Shown: one piece after another, positions 35,394 through 44,643 of the stretch | How the letters are laid out: the number at the start of each line of letters is the position of its first letter | Position numbering within the stretch: position 1 is the first letter of the stretch | Assembly: GCA_964460845.1 (NCBI GenBank) | Contig: CAYWRZ010000007.1 | Location: forward strand, 124,001 to 188,000 | From: CAYWRZ01 sp964460845 | Lineage (GTDB): Bacteria; Bacteroidota; Bacteroidia; Flavobacteriales_D; UBA2798 | DNA: 64,000 nt | Direction: 5' to 3' | Notes under the pieces: generated by a model | Database searches by the model: none | What the model was told of the DNA's origin: nothing | The model's input: the letters and a program-made list of their open reading frames with translations, nothing else | Translations under genes and position numbers: made by a program

Positions 35394-36386
35394 TTAAAAC
35401 GACGGACAGCTAATGGTTCTGAACGCCCGTTTTTTCGGCTTACAGTTAAAGTTGAGCGTACAGGAGATTTCGTGCGAGCCGCCCGACTGGTTGGTGAGCC
35501 GCGACACGGTCACATCGTAGCTGTAGCCGAACCTGAAATTGTTGGTGGTGATACCGGCCAACACGATGAACGAGTCTTTGTTGCGGTACCATACTCCGCC
35601 CACGAGCGGACCTTTCGAGATGTAAAGCCCCATATTGAGCTGCTGAAAGGTGCCTTGCGAACGGTACATTATATTAGGAGAAATCTTGGCGTCGTTAGCG
35701 CTGTATTTGCTACCCGACATCGGAATAATGGCACCGGCATGTGCAGTAAACTTCATAGGTAGCGGGCTATTGCCTGTAATCAGCGATTCATTGGGCTGGG
35801 TCAGGTGATGCACCGCTACGCCTGCAAAGAAATTTTCGCTGAAGCCGAGCAGACCGGCCGAAAAGTCCACATTACCCATGCTGCCGCCGCGCGGTACATC
35901 GTTGGTCTGATAGACAAAACCGCGACGCGGGTCGATCATGTCGCCGAAGGTCAGCTTGTTCCAGTCGAGCGATTTATGAAAATAAGCTGCCTGTACGCCG
36001 GCGCGTATCGAAAAAGTACGAGATACTTTCAGTTCATAAGCGTACATGGCATTCACAGTAGTCGTATTGAGCGTGCCTTCACCGGCGCGGTCGTTGGTAA
36101 CCAGTAGCCCCAAACCGCCGTAGATAGACTCTACATGCTGGTCATAAGAAACGCTGGTGGTCACGAAGGTTCCCGATAATGCAGGCCATTGGTTGCGGTA
36201 GTTCATCGCTACCCTCGGGCAACGCGCAGAACCGGCAAACGCAGGGTTGAGGTACAGCGGATTCGCATAGAACTGCGTGAACTCAGGATCCTGAGCCGCG
36301 ACATGATTATCCGCAGAATTGGGCAAAAGCCCAAGTAAAATGAAACCAATAAGAAGTACTTTACCGGTGTAAACGTTCAACTTCAT
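35394..36386 (-). CDS. PorP/SprF-family T9SS membrane protein
   Basis: The start is the ATG at 36386, which gives a signal peptide ending near DNHVAAQ; the open frame upstream of it has no protein features. The mature head QDPEFTQFYANPLYLNPAFA is the exact PorP/SprF signature. The rest is a barrel of about 300 residues ending in a basic KPKKR tail. PorP is a T9SS outer-membrane protein that binds PorE and the secreted partner. It shares its orientation with gldJ, with a 69-nt gap, and faces porU across a divergent promoter region. Confidence 0.88.
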   Translation of the reverse strand: MKLNVYTGKVLLIGFILLGLLPNSADNHVAAQDPEFTQFYANPLYLNPAFAGSARCPRVAMNYRNQWPALSGTFVTTSVSYDQHVESIYGGLGLLVTNDRAGEGTLNTTTVNAMYAYELKVSRTFSIRAGVQAAYFHKSLDWNKLTFGDMIDPRRGFVYQTNDVPRGGSMGNVDFSAGLLGFSENFFAGVAVHHLTQPNESLITGNSPLPMKFTAHAGAIIPMSGSKYSANDAKISPNIMYRSQGTFQQLNMGLYISKGPLVGGVWYRNKDSFIVLAGITTNNFRFGYSYDVTVSRLTNQSGGSHEISCTLNFNCKPKKRAFRTISCPSF

Positions 36387-36522
36387 AGAAAGTTGTTTGC
36401 CAAATGAAGAGCCAATAATACAAATTTTTTTTAACATACACCGGTTATTTACGAATACTGCTTCGCAATAATGAATGCGCTTATACGTTAAAAACTTTGT
36501 CAAAGGTTATAGGTTTATCCCT

Positions 36523-36530
36523 TAATTTTG
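36523..36530 (+). promoter_or_regulatory. candidate -7 box of porU
   Basis: TAATTTTG fits TAnnTTTG; a TTTG lies 23 bases upstream (36496-36499), slightly farther than usual. The box lies within the longer open frame, which supports a start downstream of it, at the TTG at 36569. Confidence 0.5.
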
Positions 36531-36568
36531 GACTTTGGGTTGATTTTTTGTTAAATCGTGGCAGCACA

Positions 36569-39500
36569 TTGAAAACACGGACACTTTTATTCTTACTCCT
36601 TTTTTCAGGTAGTCTCTCCGCCTTTGCGCAGGACAAGGTCTTGGAACAGCAATTGCGCTGGTATCCGGCGATAAAGGAAATGACTGATGTCGAAGGGGTT
36701 AAAATGTTTTACCTGGGCTTTCAGGGCGCATATTACAACCCCGACAGGTACACCATGCCTTATTTCAATACCGATTTCAGCTTGCCTGCTCAGGTAACCG
36801 GTCTGCGTGCAGAGGTGGACAACCTGACGTACTCGGCTCTTACGGCCGAAGAAGCAAAGCTGGTAGATCCCGCTCTGATTGAATCCTCGCTTCGCGTACA
36901 TACCGCCGTAAGCTGGGAAAGGCTGCGACCCGTAGGAGGCCTCTCCTTTCTCCCTTTTGTCAAAAACCCCGCTACAGGCGAAATCAGTAAGGTCAATTCA
37001 TTCAGAATCAGGTTGTACTACGAGCGAAATGCCGCTTCTGCCAATACCCGCAGCGGATCCCGGAGTTTTGCTTCCTCTTCGGTGCTTTCTTCGGGCGACT
37101 GGTATAAAATAGGTGTAACCCAAACCGGCGTATTCCGCATAAACCATGCTTTTTTGCGACAGCTTGGTATTAATACCGACGATCTTCCTTCGGCCGCTAT
37201 TAATATATATGGTAACAGCGTGGGAATGCTGCCCGAGCTCAACAGTGTTTACCGACCCGATGATTTGCTCAAAAACGCAATTTACGTGGCCGATGGAGGC
37301 GACGGTAAGTTCGACCCCGAAGATTACATCCTTTTTTATGCCCGCAATTCGCACAACTGGTCTTACAACACCCCCGGAGGCTATTACGAGCATCGGCGGA
37401 ATATGTATAGCGATACTTCTTACTATTTTATAAATATAGAAACGACAGCGCCCGCTCCGAAACGGATCGCCTCTCAAACGCCCGTTACGGCAAGTCCTTC
37501 GCATACCGTAACCACGTTCGACGATTATGTCACGTTTGAAAACGACGACGTGAACCTGTTGAAATCGGGGCGCGAATGGTTCGGCGATTTATACGATTAT
37601 ATCGTGGAAAGAAGCTACACCCTTTCGTTTCCCAACATTGTACCTACCGAACCTATAAAGCTCAAAGCCGAGTTTGCAGCGAATATGCCCGGGTACGACA
37701 GCAGCGCTTTTCGGCTAACGATAGAAGGAACCGGTGTGTCTGCCCGCTGTGCGATAGTGGGAGTAGGGGTGGGTGTACATGTACCGGTGGCCAATGTGGC
37801 GGGAAGGGTTATTACGTTTACTTCTTCCAGCCCCGAGCTGAAAATAAATCTTACTTATGATAAGCCTACGGCTTCGGCCAGAGGCTGGCTTAACTATTTT
37901 CACGCAACCGCTCGCAGAAACCTGCAGTTAGTAGGAAACTTCATGCCGTTCCGCGATCATGCCTCGGTCGGGCCGGGCAATATTGCCGATTTTTACCTCA
38001 ATGCATCAGTAGCTCCCTGGGTTTGGGAAGTGACAAGCCCCTCTGAGGTGCGATCCCTTACATTGAATAATCTTTCGCCCAACAGTTATAATTTTCGCGT
38101 GGCTACCGACAGCCTTCGAGAATTTGTGGCCTTTAATCCCGCTACGGTATTGCCTTCGCCTGTGGCATTCGGTCGGGTAGCCAATCAGGATCTTCATGCG
38201 CTCGGTTATGCCGATATGCTGATTGTAGCACATCCTACCTTTTTACAGGAAGCCAACGATTTGGCGCTTTTTCACCAGGAAGAAGGACTGAGCGTGCACG
38301 TAGTGACAGTCGATCAGGTATATAACGAGTTTTCTTCGGGTATGCGCGATGCGACGGCTATCAAGCAGTTTGCCCGTATGTTTTATAAAAGAGCGGGCTC
38401 CGATCCCAATTTGGTACCGCGTTACCTGCTGCTGTTTGGCGGCGGCTCTTACGACAATAAAAACCGAATCGGTGGAACCGGCGCCCTGATTCCGACCTAC
38501 CAGTCGGTAAATTCTACTTCTACTACCGGCGGCTCGTTTGTGTCTGACGATTATTTTGTCATGCTCGACGATCATGAAAATATGAATAACACCGACAGGC
38601 TCGATATGGCTATAGGACGCTTGCCGGTACGCAGTAAAAAAGAAGCCCGCGATGTGGTGCAAAAGATAAAAGCCTATTCTGTCAACACCGGAAATGTGGA
38701 TCCGAATGCGCAAAATTGCTGCGAAGGAGGCGAAGGTGCCGGTTCTATGGGCGATTGGCGCAACATCTATTTCTTCGTGGCCGATGATGAAGACGGTAGT
38801 GATTTTGTCAGGGCGGCCGAAGAATTTGCCGATTCGCTGCGCAATTGGAGTCCGGCGCTGAACATCGATAAAGCCTACCTCGACGCGTACTTGCAGCAAT
38901 CTACGCCTGGCGGACAACGTTATCCACAGGCAACCGAAGACATTAAACGCCGTGTTTCGCAGGGTGCATTGGTGGTCAATTATATCGGTCATGGCGGAGG
39001 CCGTGGCTGGGCGCACGAACGCATTCTTGATGTAACGACCATCAACGGTTGGAACAACAGTCCCAACTTACCCCTGTTTATGACGGCTACCTGCGAGTTT
39101 GCGCGTTTTGATGATCCAACCGCAACTTCGGCCGGCGAATTCGTGCTGCTTAATCCCAACGGAGCGGGCATCGCTTTATTTACCACCACCCGTCTGGTGT
39201 ACATGGGGCCTAATGAAGTGCTGAACCGTAACTTTAACCGGCTTGTGATGGAGCATATCAACGGTCGTCCGCGTACCCTGGGTGAAATATTTATGCTGAC
39301 CAAAAATGTAACTATTTCGGGTAACCCTTCTATCACGGTCAATACGCGTAACTTTACCTTGCTGGGCGATCCGGCGGTACGTTTGAAATCGCCTGTACAC
39401 AATGTGGTGACCGACTCCATTAACGGAGTGCATATCAGCATGGCGACCGACACCTTAAAAGCCTTGTCGCAGGTCACCATCAAAGGGCATATCGAAGATT

Positions 39501-40477
39501 ATACCGGTCAGCGGCTTACTTCTTTCAACGGATTGGTATTCCCGACCGTGTACGACAAAGAGCAGTCGCTTTCGACGATGGGTAACGATCCGAGCTCACC
39601 GATTATGTCTTTTAAGCTGCGCAAAAATGTGATTTACAAAGGAAAGGCTACCGTAACCAACGGAGAATTTGCTTTTTCTTTTATTGTTCCCAAAGACATT
39701 GCCTATCAGTTTGGTTCGGGCAAGCTCAGCTATTATGCGCACAACGGCAGTGAGGATGCCAACGGCTATGAGTATAGGGCTACGGTAGGAGGCACCAATC
39801 CCAATGCGCCGGTTGATGAAACGGGACCGCAGATTTCCCTCTATCTCAACGACGATAAATTCGTGCCTGGAGGCATTACCGACGAATCGCCCCGGCTCTA
39901 TGCCCGCGTGTCGGACGAAAGCGGGATCAATACCGTGGGAACAGGCATCGGGCACGACATTACTGCCGTGCTCAACGACAATACCAACAATACCCTTATC
40001 CTGAACGATTATTACGAGTCGGATGCCAACACATATAAGAGCGGACGGGTTTCTTATCCCTTCAACGATCTTCCCGAAGGGGCGCACAAGCTGCGCTTCA
40101 AAGTATGGGACGTTTACAATAATTCGGGCGAAGCGGAAACCGATTTTGTGGTGGCCAAATCGGCCGAGCTGGCCTTAGAGCACGTGCTGAACTACCCTAA
40201 TCCTTTCAGTACGCGTACTCAGTTTTTCTTTGAGCACAATCAGGTCTGTCATTCGCTCAAAGTGCAGATACAGGTATTTACCGTGTCGGGTAAAATTGTA
40301 AAGAATATTCACCAGATAGTGCGCACTCAGGGATTCAGGGTAGAGCCTATAGAATGGGACGGGCGCGATGATTTCGGTGACCGTTTGGCTACGGGGGTAT
40401 ATGTGTACCGTGTGAAGGTGCAAACCGACGAAGGTAAAACGCTCGAAAAATTCGAAAAGCTGGTCATCCTGAACTAA
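36569..40477 (+). CDS. porU: T9SS C-terminal signal peptidase/sortase PorU
   Basis: Starting at the TTG at 36569, the protein has about 1,302 residues and a signal peptide (KTRTLLFLLLFSGSLSAFAQ). The first ATG at 36497 lies before a promoter-like box and adds no useful signal. The C25 peptidase domain has catalytic His808 (IGHGGGRGW) and Cys842 (TATCEFARF). The C-terminus holds an immunoglobulin-like region and a sorting-like tail (LNYPNPFSTRTQFFFEH). PorU removes the C-terminal domain of T9SS cargo and links the cargo to anionic LPS, working with PorV, encoded 61 nt downstream. Confidence 0.88.
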   Translation: MKTRTLLFLLLFSGSLSAFAQDKVLEQQLRWYPAIKEMTDVEGVKMFYLGFQGAYYNPDRYTMPYFNTDFSLPAQVTGLRAEVDNLTYSALTAEEAKLVDPALIESSLRVHTAVSWERLRPVGGLSFLPFVKNPATGEISKVNSFRIRLYYERNAASANTRSGSRSFASSSVLSSGDWYKIGVTQTGVFRINHAFLRQLGINTDDLPSAAINIYGNSVGMLPELNSVYRPDDLLKNAIYVADGGDGKFDPEDYILFYARNSHNWSYNTPGGYYEHRRNMYSDTSYYFINIETTAPAPKRIASQTPVTASPSHTVTTFDDYVTFENDDVNLLKSGREWFGDLYDYIVERSYTLSFPNIVPTEPIKLKAEFAANMPGYDSSAFRLTIEGTGVSARCAIVGVGVGVHVPVANVAGRVITFTSSSPELKINLTYDKPTASARGWLNYFHATARRNLQLVGNFMPFRDHASVGPGNIADFYLNASVAPWVWEVTSPSEVRSLTLNNLSPNSYNFRVATDSLREFVAFNPATVLPSPVAFGRVANQDLHALGYADMLIVAHPTFLQEANDLALFHQEEGLSVHVVTVDQVYNEFSSGMRDATAIKQFARMFYKRAGSDPNLVPRYLLLFGGGSYDNKNRIGGTGALIPTYQSVNSTSTTGGSFVSDDYFVMLDDHENMNNTDRLDMAIGRLPVRSKKEARDVVQKIKAYSVNTGNVDPNAQNCCEGGEGAGSMGDWRNIYFFVADDEDGSDFVRAAEEFADSLRNWSPALNIDKAYLDAYLQQSTPGGQRYPQATEDIKRRVSQGALVVNYIGHGGGRGWAHERILDVTTINGWNNSPNLPLFMTATCEFARFDDPTATSAGEFVLLNPNGAGIALFTTTRLVYMGPNEVLNRNFNRLVMEHINGRPRTLGEIFMLTKNVTISGNPSITVNTRNFTLLGDPAVRLKSPVHNVVTDSINGVHISMATDTLKALSQVTIKGHIEDYTGQRLTSFNGLVFPTVYDKEQSLSTMGNDPSSPIMSFKLRKNVIYKGKATVTNGEFAFSFIVPKDIAYQFGSGKLSYYAHNGSEDANGYEYRATVGGTNPNAPVDETGPQISLYLNDDKFVPGGITDESPRLYARVSDESGINTVGTGIGHDITAVLNDNTNNTLILNDYYESDANTYKSGRVSYPFNDLPEGAHKLRFKVWDVYNNSGEAETDFVVAKSAELALEHVLNYPNPFSTRTQFFFEHNQVCHSLKVQIQVFTVSGKIVKNIHQIVRTQGFRVEPIEWDGRDDFGDRLATGVYVYRVKVQTDEGKTLEKFEKLVILN

Positions 40478-40502
40478 GCGCAATATAAAAAGCCCTTTTA
40501 CG

Positions 40503-40510
40503 TATATTTG
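40503..40510 (+). promoter_or_regulatory. candidate -7 box of porV
   Basis: TATATTTG is a perfect TAnnTTTG match, 28 bases before the porV start. I see no TTTG at the normal -33 spacing, so porV could also be read through from porU. Confidence 0.5.
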
Positions 40511-40538
40511 TTGTCCTTTTATAAGATAGCTTTCTAAA

Positions 40539-41831
40539 ATGAGATTCATAACCATAGGGTTAACAGGTCTGACCTTAGCATCCTCCCTCTCTGTTTCTGC
40601 TCAAAATCAGGCCGACAGGGCCAAGGAGGTACAGCTTAACACCCTGACTACTGCCGTTCCTTTTCTGCTGATTGGTCCCGACTCCCGTTCGGGGGCAATG
40701 GGCGATGCGGGAGTGGCGATTTCTCCCGATGCCAATTCCCTTCACTGGAACGCCTCCAAGCTGGCTTTTGCCGAGAATGATCTGGAATTTTCCATGAGCT
40801 ATTCGCCCTGGCTGCGTAGTTTGGTTCCCGATATTAACCTGGCTTATCTGAGCGGCTACAAACGCCTCGATAAAGAACAGACCATCGGTTTCGGTCTCCG
40901 TTATTTTTCGTTGGGCAATATTACCTTTACCGATCAGGCCGGTAGTGTGATTCGAGAATTTACGCCTAACGAGTTTTCGGTCGATGGGGCTTATGCGCGT
41001 AAGCTGTCTGATCGTTTTTCTATGGCGATGTCGGCCCGTTTCATTTATTCCAACCTTACCGGTGGCGTGGCGGTAGGAAGTGCCGATACCAAGGCGGGTA
41101 AATCGGGTGCGGTCGATGTGTCGGCTTTTTACCAAAGCGAGGAATTTCGTATGGGAGAAACCGATGCCATATTCGCTGCGGGGATCAATATTTCCAATAT
41201 CGGTGCGAAAATGTCGTACACCAACACTTCGCAACGCGACTTTTTGCCGACCAACCTGCGTTTGGGTAGCGCCCTTACCTTGAAGCCCGACGAGTACAAT
41301 AAAGTAACTTTTGCGATCGATTTTAATAAGCTGCTGGTCCCCACACCGCCTATTTACATGGTAAACTCCAGTAATTCGGTGGTGTACGATTCGGAAGGCA
41401 ATCCTGTTATTCTTAGCGGACGCGATCCCAACGTGGGTGTAGCTGCCGGAATTTTCGGGTCTTTTACCGATGCACCTGGATTTTTTCAGCTCGACGGCAA
41501 CGGAAATCCAGCCTTGGATGCCGATGGCAATCAGATCATCAAAAAAGGCAGCCGTTTGGTCGAGGAGCTGCGTGAGATCAATATTTCTCCGGGTATAGAG
41601 TGGTGGTATTCCGACCAGTTTGCTGTGCGTGGCGGTTATTTCCATGAGCATGCCAGCAAAGGGAACCGTAAATTTTTTACCCTGGGTGCCGGACTCCGTT
41701 ACAGCGTGTTCGCCCTCGATCTTTCTTATCTGATTTCCGTTTCACAACAAAATCCGCTGGCGCGTACCCTGCGTTTTACGCTGCGTTTCAGTTTCGAGGA
41801 TTTGAAGAAAAAGCCCTCGGCCGACAAGTAA
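40539..41831 (+). CDS. porV: T9SS outer-membrane shuttle protein PorV
   Basis: A 430-residue outer-membrane barrel of the FadL/PorV group. It has a signal peptide (SSLSVSAQ) and the head PFLLIGPDSRSGAMGDAGVA followed by NSLHWNASKLAF, the PorV hallmark. PorV receives folded cargo from the SprA translocon and hands it to PorU. It follows porU and its last base overlaps the start of ispF, so the three form one unit. The family and role are well supported. Confidence 0.88.
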   Translation: MRFITIGLTGLTLASSLSVSAQNQADRAKEVQLNTLTTAVPFLLIGPDSRSGAMGDAGVAISPDANSLHWNASKLAFAENDLEFSMSYSPWLRSLVPDINLAYLSGYKRLDKEQTIGFGLRYFSLGNITFTDQAGSVIREFTPNEFSVDGAYARKLSDRFSMAMSARFIYSNLTGGVAVGSADTKAGKSGAVDVSAFYQSEEFRMGETDAIFAAGINISNIGAKMSYTNTSQRDFLPTNLRLGSALTLKPDEYNKVTFAIDFNKLLVPTPPIYMVNSSNSVVYDSEGNPVILSGRDPNVGVAAGIFGSFTDAPGFFQLDGNGNPALDADGNQIIKKGSRLVEELREINISPGIEWWYSDQFAVRGGYFHEHASKGNRKFFTLGAGLRYSVFALDLSYLISVSQQNPLARTLRFTLRFSFEDLKKKPSADK

Positions 41832-42322
41832 TGCGTTATCCCCGTATAGGTATTGGTTTCGATGTGCATCAGTTGGCCGAAGGAGAAGACTTTTGGCTTG
41901 GTGGTGTGCTGGTTCCCAGCGAAAAAGGCGCCGTAGGTCATTCCGATGCCGACGTGCTGCTCCACGCCATTTGCGACGCCATGTTAGGAGCCCTGGCGCT
42001 CAAAGATATAGGCTATCATTTTCCGGATACTTCTGCCGATTATAAGGGTATAGACAGTAAAATTCTGCTTGCCCGTGTTCACGGTCTGATCCGCGAGAAA
42101 GGTTATAAAGTGGGAAATATAGACTCGACACTTTGTTTGGAACGTCCCAAAATCAAGCCCTATATTGATCAGATGCAGCAAAGCATTGCGCGTGTGCTGG
42201 AGATTGAGGAGAGTGCCGTTTCGGTGAAAGCCACCACTTCCGAAAAAATGGGATACGTGGGCCGTCAGGAAGGCGTAAACGCGTATGCGGTAGTGCTGTT
42301 AGTGCCGGTCGAGCAGGTCTGA
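41831..42322 (+). CDS. ispF: 2-C-methyl-D-erythritol 2,4-cyclodiphosphate synthase
   Basis: A 163-residue enzyme of the MEP isoprenoid pathway. It has the metal-binding motif DVHQL near residue 9, the HSDADVLLHAICDAMLGALAL motif and the final KATTSEKMGYVGRQEG. IspF closes the diphosphate ring of its CDP-linked substrate with release of CMP. Its ATG shares one base with the porV stop. It is the last gene of the porU-porV group; isoprenoids are not directly linked to secretion, so the grouping may be simple co-expression. Confidence 0.92.
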   Translation: MRYPRIGIGFDVHQLAEGEDFWLGGVLVPSEKGAVGHSDADVLLHAICDAMLGALALKDIGYHFPDTSADYKGIDSKILLARVHGLIREKGYKVGNIDSTLCLERPKIKPYIDQMQQSIARVLEIEESAVSVKATTSEKMGYVGRQEGVNAYAVVLLVPVEQV

Positions 42323-42341
42323 TTTTCAGTAAAAGATATAG

Positions 42342-43109
42342 TTAATCGTCAGGGTCGTCGTTGGCCGGATCGTCTTTTTTGGTATAATCGCTCAGTGGGG
42401 CGGAACCCGATTCGTAATAATAAATCTGCAACAGGGCGGTATCTTTCAGAAAATCGATTTTTCCGATAGTGACCCGGTTAATTTTCAAGCCGGTTCGTTG
42501 TTCCAAATCTTTGATCAGCAACGCCTTGTGCTGAGGTTTGATAAGCTCTATTTTTTCGTACAGCACTAATTTTGACGATTCGTGGCGCAGCAGCCAGATT
42601 TTTTCCAGCCCGTACACAAAAATTACCACCATCAAATTGGTAAATATCAGCTCGGCATAGCTCACCGAAGGTCCCGCCAGCGCGTTGATGACCGAAATTC
42701 CGATCACGATGAACAGGTAGGTCATTTCTTTGATGGGAATGGTATCGGTGCGATAACGGATAATGCCGAACACGGCAAACAGTCCGAGCGCCATACCTAA
42801 TCCGAGGTTGTTTTTATGCAGGATAAAACAAATGAAAAAGGTGATCAGGGAAATGAGCATGTAGGTGAAAAGGTAGTCTTTACGCCGGGTAGTGGGGTAA
42901 TAAATCAGTCTGACAATAAAAAATAAGGTCAGCAGGTTAAATGAAAATTTGAAGACGAGCTGCCAAAAATCGTTTTCTATCAGCGGAGTGTTCAGGAAAG
43001 CCAGCACTCCGTCGGTCGAAGTGCCTGAAGCAAGGGCAGCCGGTTCTTCGGAATGAAGCCCTGTAGCTTGCAGTTGGAAGAGGTTTTCGAAAAAAGAGAA
43101 AATTTTCAT
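42342..43109 (-). CDS. DUF4956 membrane protein
   Basis: A 255-residue protein with four or so hydrophobic helices (residues 50-160) and a soluble C-terminal part of about 80 residues (RTGLKINRVTIGKIDFLKDT). This is the DUF4956 pattern: membrane core with IRYRTDTIPIKEMTYLFIVI. It lies 6 nt after the VTC-domain gene on the same strand. DUF4956 and VTC genes are often neighbours in bacteria, so a common role in membrane polyphosphate or a related polymer is plausible. Confidence 0.82.
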   Translation of the reverse strand: MKIFSFFENLFQLQATGLHSEEPAALASGTSTDGVLAFLNTPLIENDFWQLVFKFSFNLLTLFFIVRLIYYPTTRRKDYLFTYMLISLITFFICFILHKNNLGLGMALGLFAVFGIIRYRTDTIPIKEMTYLFIVIGISVINALAGPSVSYAELIFTNLMVVIFVYGLEKIWLLRHESSKLVLYEKIELIKPQHKALLIKDLEQRTGLKINRVTIGKIDFLKDTALLQIYYYESGSAPLSDYTKKDDPANDDPDD

Positions 43110-43115
43110 GGGCGA

Positions 43116-43865
43116 TCAGGCGGCTTGTGTGATTTTGCGAATAAGCAATATTTTTTCTTTGAAATTATTGTATTTCAGATCGGGTTGGGTCAGCACCGAG
43201 CCGCAGCAGTACTTGCTGAGTCCCGATTCCCTTATCCCGTATTTTTTCATAAGTTGTATAAAGGTAGAATTACGGTTCGGTTTTTCCTGCTTTACTTCGG
43301 CAATCGTTAATTGCGGCAGCGGTACTTCCGTATTTTGATGGCTGAAGCGAATGTCCACGTCGAAGGTAACTCTTTCTTTTTCGGTACGGTGTACCAGCGT
43401 GATACGCCTGAAATGATTGTGCAGGGCAGGCCACAGCGGCGGTGCCGAAGGCAGCTTACGAAGCAGGAACTCGCGGGCGTTTTCGGGAATCGTTTCGCTG
43501 AATGCATCCAAGGCGATACGTGATTTGAAGGATTGTTCGTTTTTTTTTCGTTTTACTTCGAGAAAAAACAGCGACGATTCCTTGTAATTCCGCATCCGCA
43601 CCTTAAAGCGTTCGGCTTTTTCGTGGTGGTGATCCAGAAAAAAACGCCTTTCGGGTGTATCGAAATACAGGGTATGGTACTGGCTAATGCGCACTCCTGA
43701 GGTGTCGAGTATCCGGTAATCGGCTTGGCATTGCGTCAGAATTTCGGGCAGAATTTTCTCGTGAAAAGCAAATTTAAGATCGTACCGTTTCATCAGCTTT
43801 ACGTGGTCCATTTCGGCTAACGAGAGCGGGTCAAGCGTGTGCAATATGGAGTGAATTCCGTTCAA
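43116..43865 (-). CDS. VTC-domain polyphosphate polymerase-like protein
   Basis: A 249-residue protein with the VTC tunnel fold: KRYDLKFAFHEKILPEIL carries the first basic substrate-binding residues, followed by TLYFDTPERRFFLDHHHEKA, FKVRMRNYKES (the R-x-R pair), FFLEVKRKKNE, and a final LTIAEVKQEK acid. In eukaryotic VTC4 this fold makes polyphosphate from ATP; bacterial VTC proteins are less well studied. Its partner is the DUF4956 gene directly downstream. It is divergent from cdd. Confidence 0.84.
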   Translation of the reverse strand: MNGIHSILHTLDPLSLAEMDHVKLMKRYDLKFAFHEKILPEILTQCQADYRILDTSGVRISQYHTLYFDTPERRFFLDHHHEKAERFKVRMRNYKESSLFFLEVKRKKNEQSFKSRIALDAFSETIPENAREFLLRKLPSAPPLWPALHNHFRRITLVHRTEKERVTFDVDIRFSHQNTEVPLPQLTIAEVKQEKPNRNSTFIQLMKKYGIRESGLSKYCCGSVLTQPDLKYNNFKEKILLIRKITQAA

Positions 43866-44069
43866 TTTCAGTGTGTCGGAGTGTGAGGGAAAAGGGATAT
43901 CGGTTTGGAATAATAGTCAAATTTTTAAATTTTTTCCCACATAACGTATATAAGCCGGCGGATATTTTAAAAAGGAAATTGTTCTGCGGTTCGGTAGTCG
44001 GCATTCACGGGTGTTTTTTGTATCTTTCGGCGTGGTAAATTCGTGCGTATTTTTCATTTGAGAACCTCT

Positions 44070-44567
44070 ATGCCATCGACTTCTTCCTCACTGGTTTTTC
44101 ACTATACCGAATACGATTCTGCGGCCGATTTGCCCGCCGATGAGCAGCAATTGCTGCAGCAGGCAAGGGAAGCCTCACGTAAGGCTTATGCCCCTTATTC
44201 GCGGTATCAGGTAGGCGCAGCGCTGTTGCTCGAAGACGGAACGCTTGTGATAGGCAGCAACCAGGAGAACGCGGCCTATCCTTCGGGGCTTTGTGCCGAA
44301 CGGGTGGCTTTTTTTGCCGCAGGGGCTCAGCATCCCGGCAAAAGAATACAAAAAGTGGCGATAACCGCTCATGCCCTCGATTTTGAAGTGAATCATCCGG
44401 TAGCACCCTGCGGGGCTTGCAGACAGGCTATGGTCGAGTACGAAAACAGGCAGGAACAGGACATACGTGTGCTGCTTGCCGCCGATACCGGGAAAGTGTA
44501 TGCCGTACACAGCCTGCACAGTCTTTTGCCCCTGGTCTTTCGCGAGGCGAAGCTACGCCGGGAGTAA
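44070..44567 (+). CDS. cdd: cytidine deaminase
   Basis: The ATG at 44070 is preferred over the upstream GTG at 44043. The product is 165 residues. The zinc site is the CAER motif (PSGLCAERVAFFAAGAQ), with the catalytic Glu, and the PCGAC pair (APCGACRQAM). The substrate loop SRYQVGAALLLEDG precedes them. The enzyme deaminates cytidine and deoxycytidine to uridines in the pyrimidine salvage pathway. A TATCTTTC box upstream (44021) is close to the -7 consensus. pdhA follows after 76 nt with its own promoter. Confidence 0.9.
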   Translation: MPSTSSSLVFHYTEYDSAADLPADEQQLLQQAREASRKAYAPYSRYQVGAALLLEDGTLVIGSNQENAAYPSGLCAERVAFFAAGAQHPGKRIQKVAITAHALDFEVNHPVAPCGACRQAMVEYENRQEQDIRVLLAADTGKVYAVHSLHSLLPLVFREAKLRRE

Positions 44568-44588
44568 AAGCGCGCAAAAGCGGGTGGC

Positions 44589-44620
44589 TTGCGGCTGCCC
44601 CGAAGAAATTATTATATTTG
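44589..44620 (+). promoter_or_regulatory. promoter of pdhA
   Basis: A -7 TATATTTG (44613-44620) is perfect, and a TTG (44589-44591) lies 21 bases upstream, as in the Bacteroidota sigma-A promoter. The start codon is 23 bases further downstream. Confidence 0.7.
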
Positions 44621-44643
44621 CCCGACTACATAAATCGCAATTC

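Noticed and set aside
40575..41651. 358-residue minus-strand open frame across porV
   Set aside because: It is antisense to a clear PorV gene, is rich in Arg, His and Ile like a shadow of the real codons, and has no domain.
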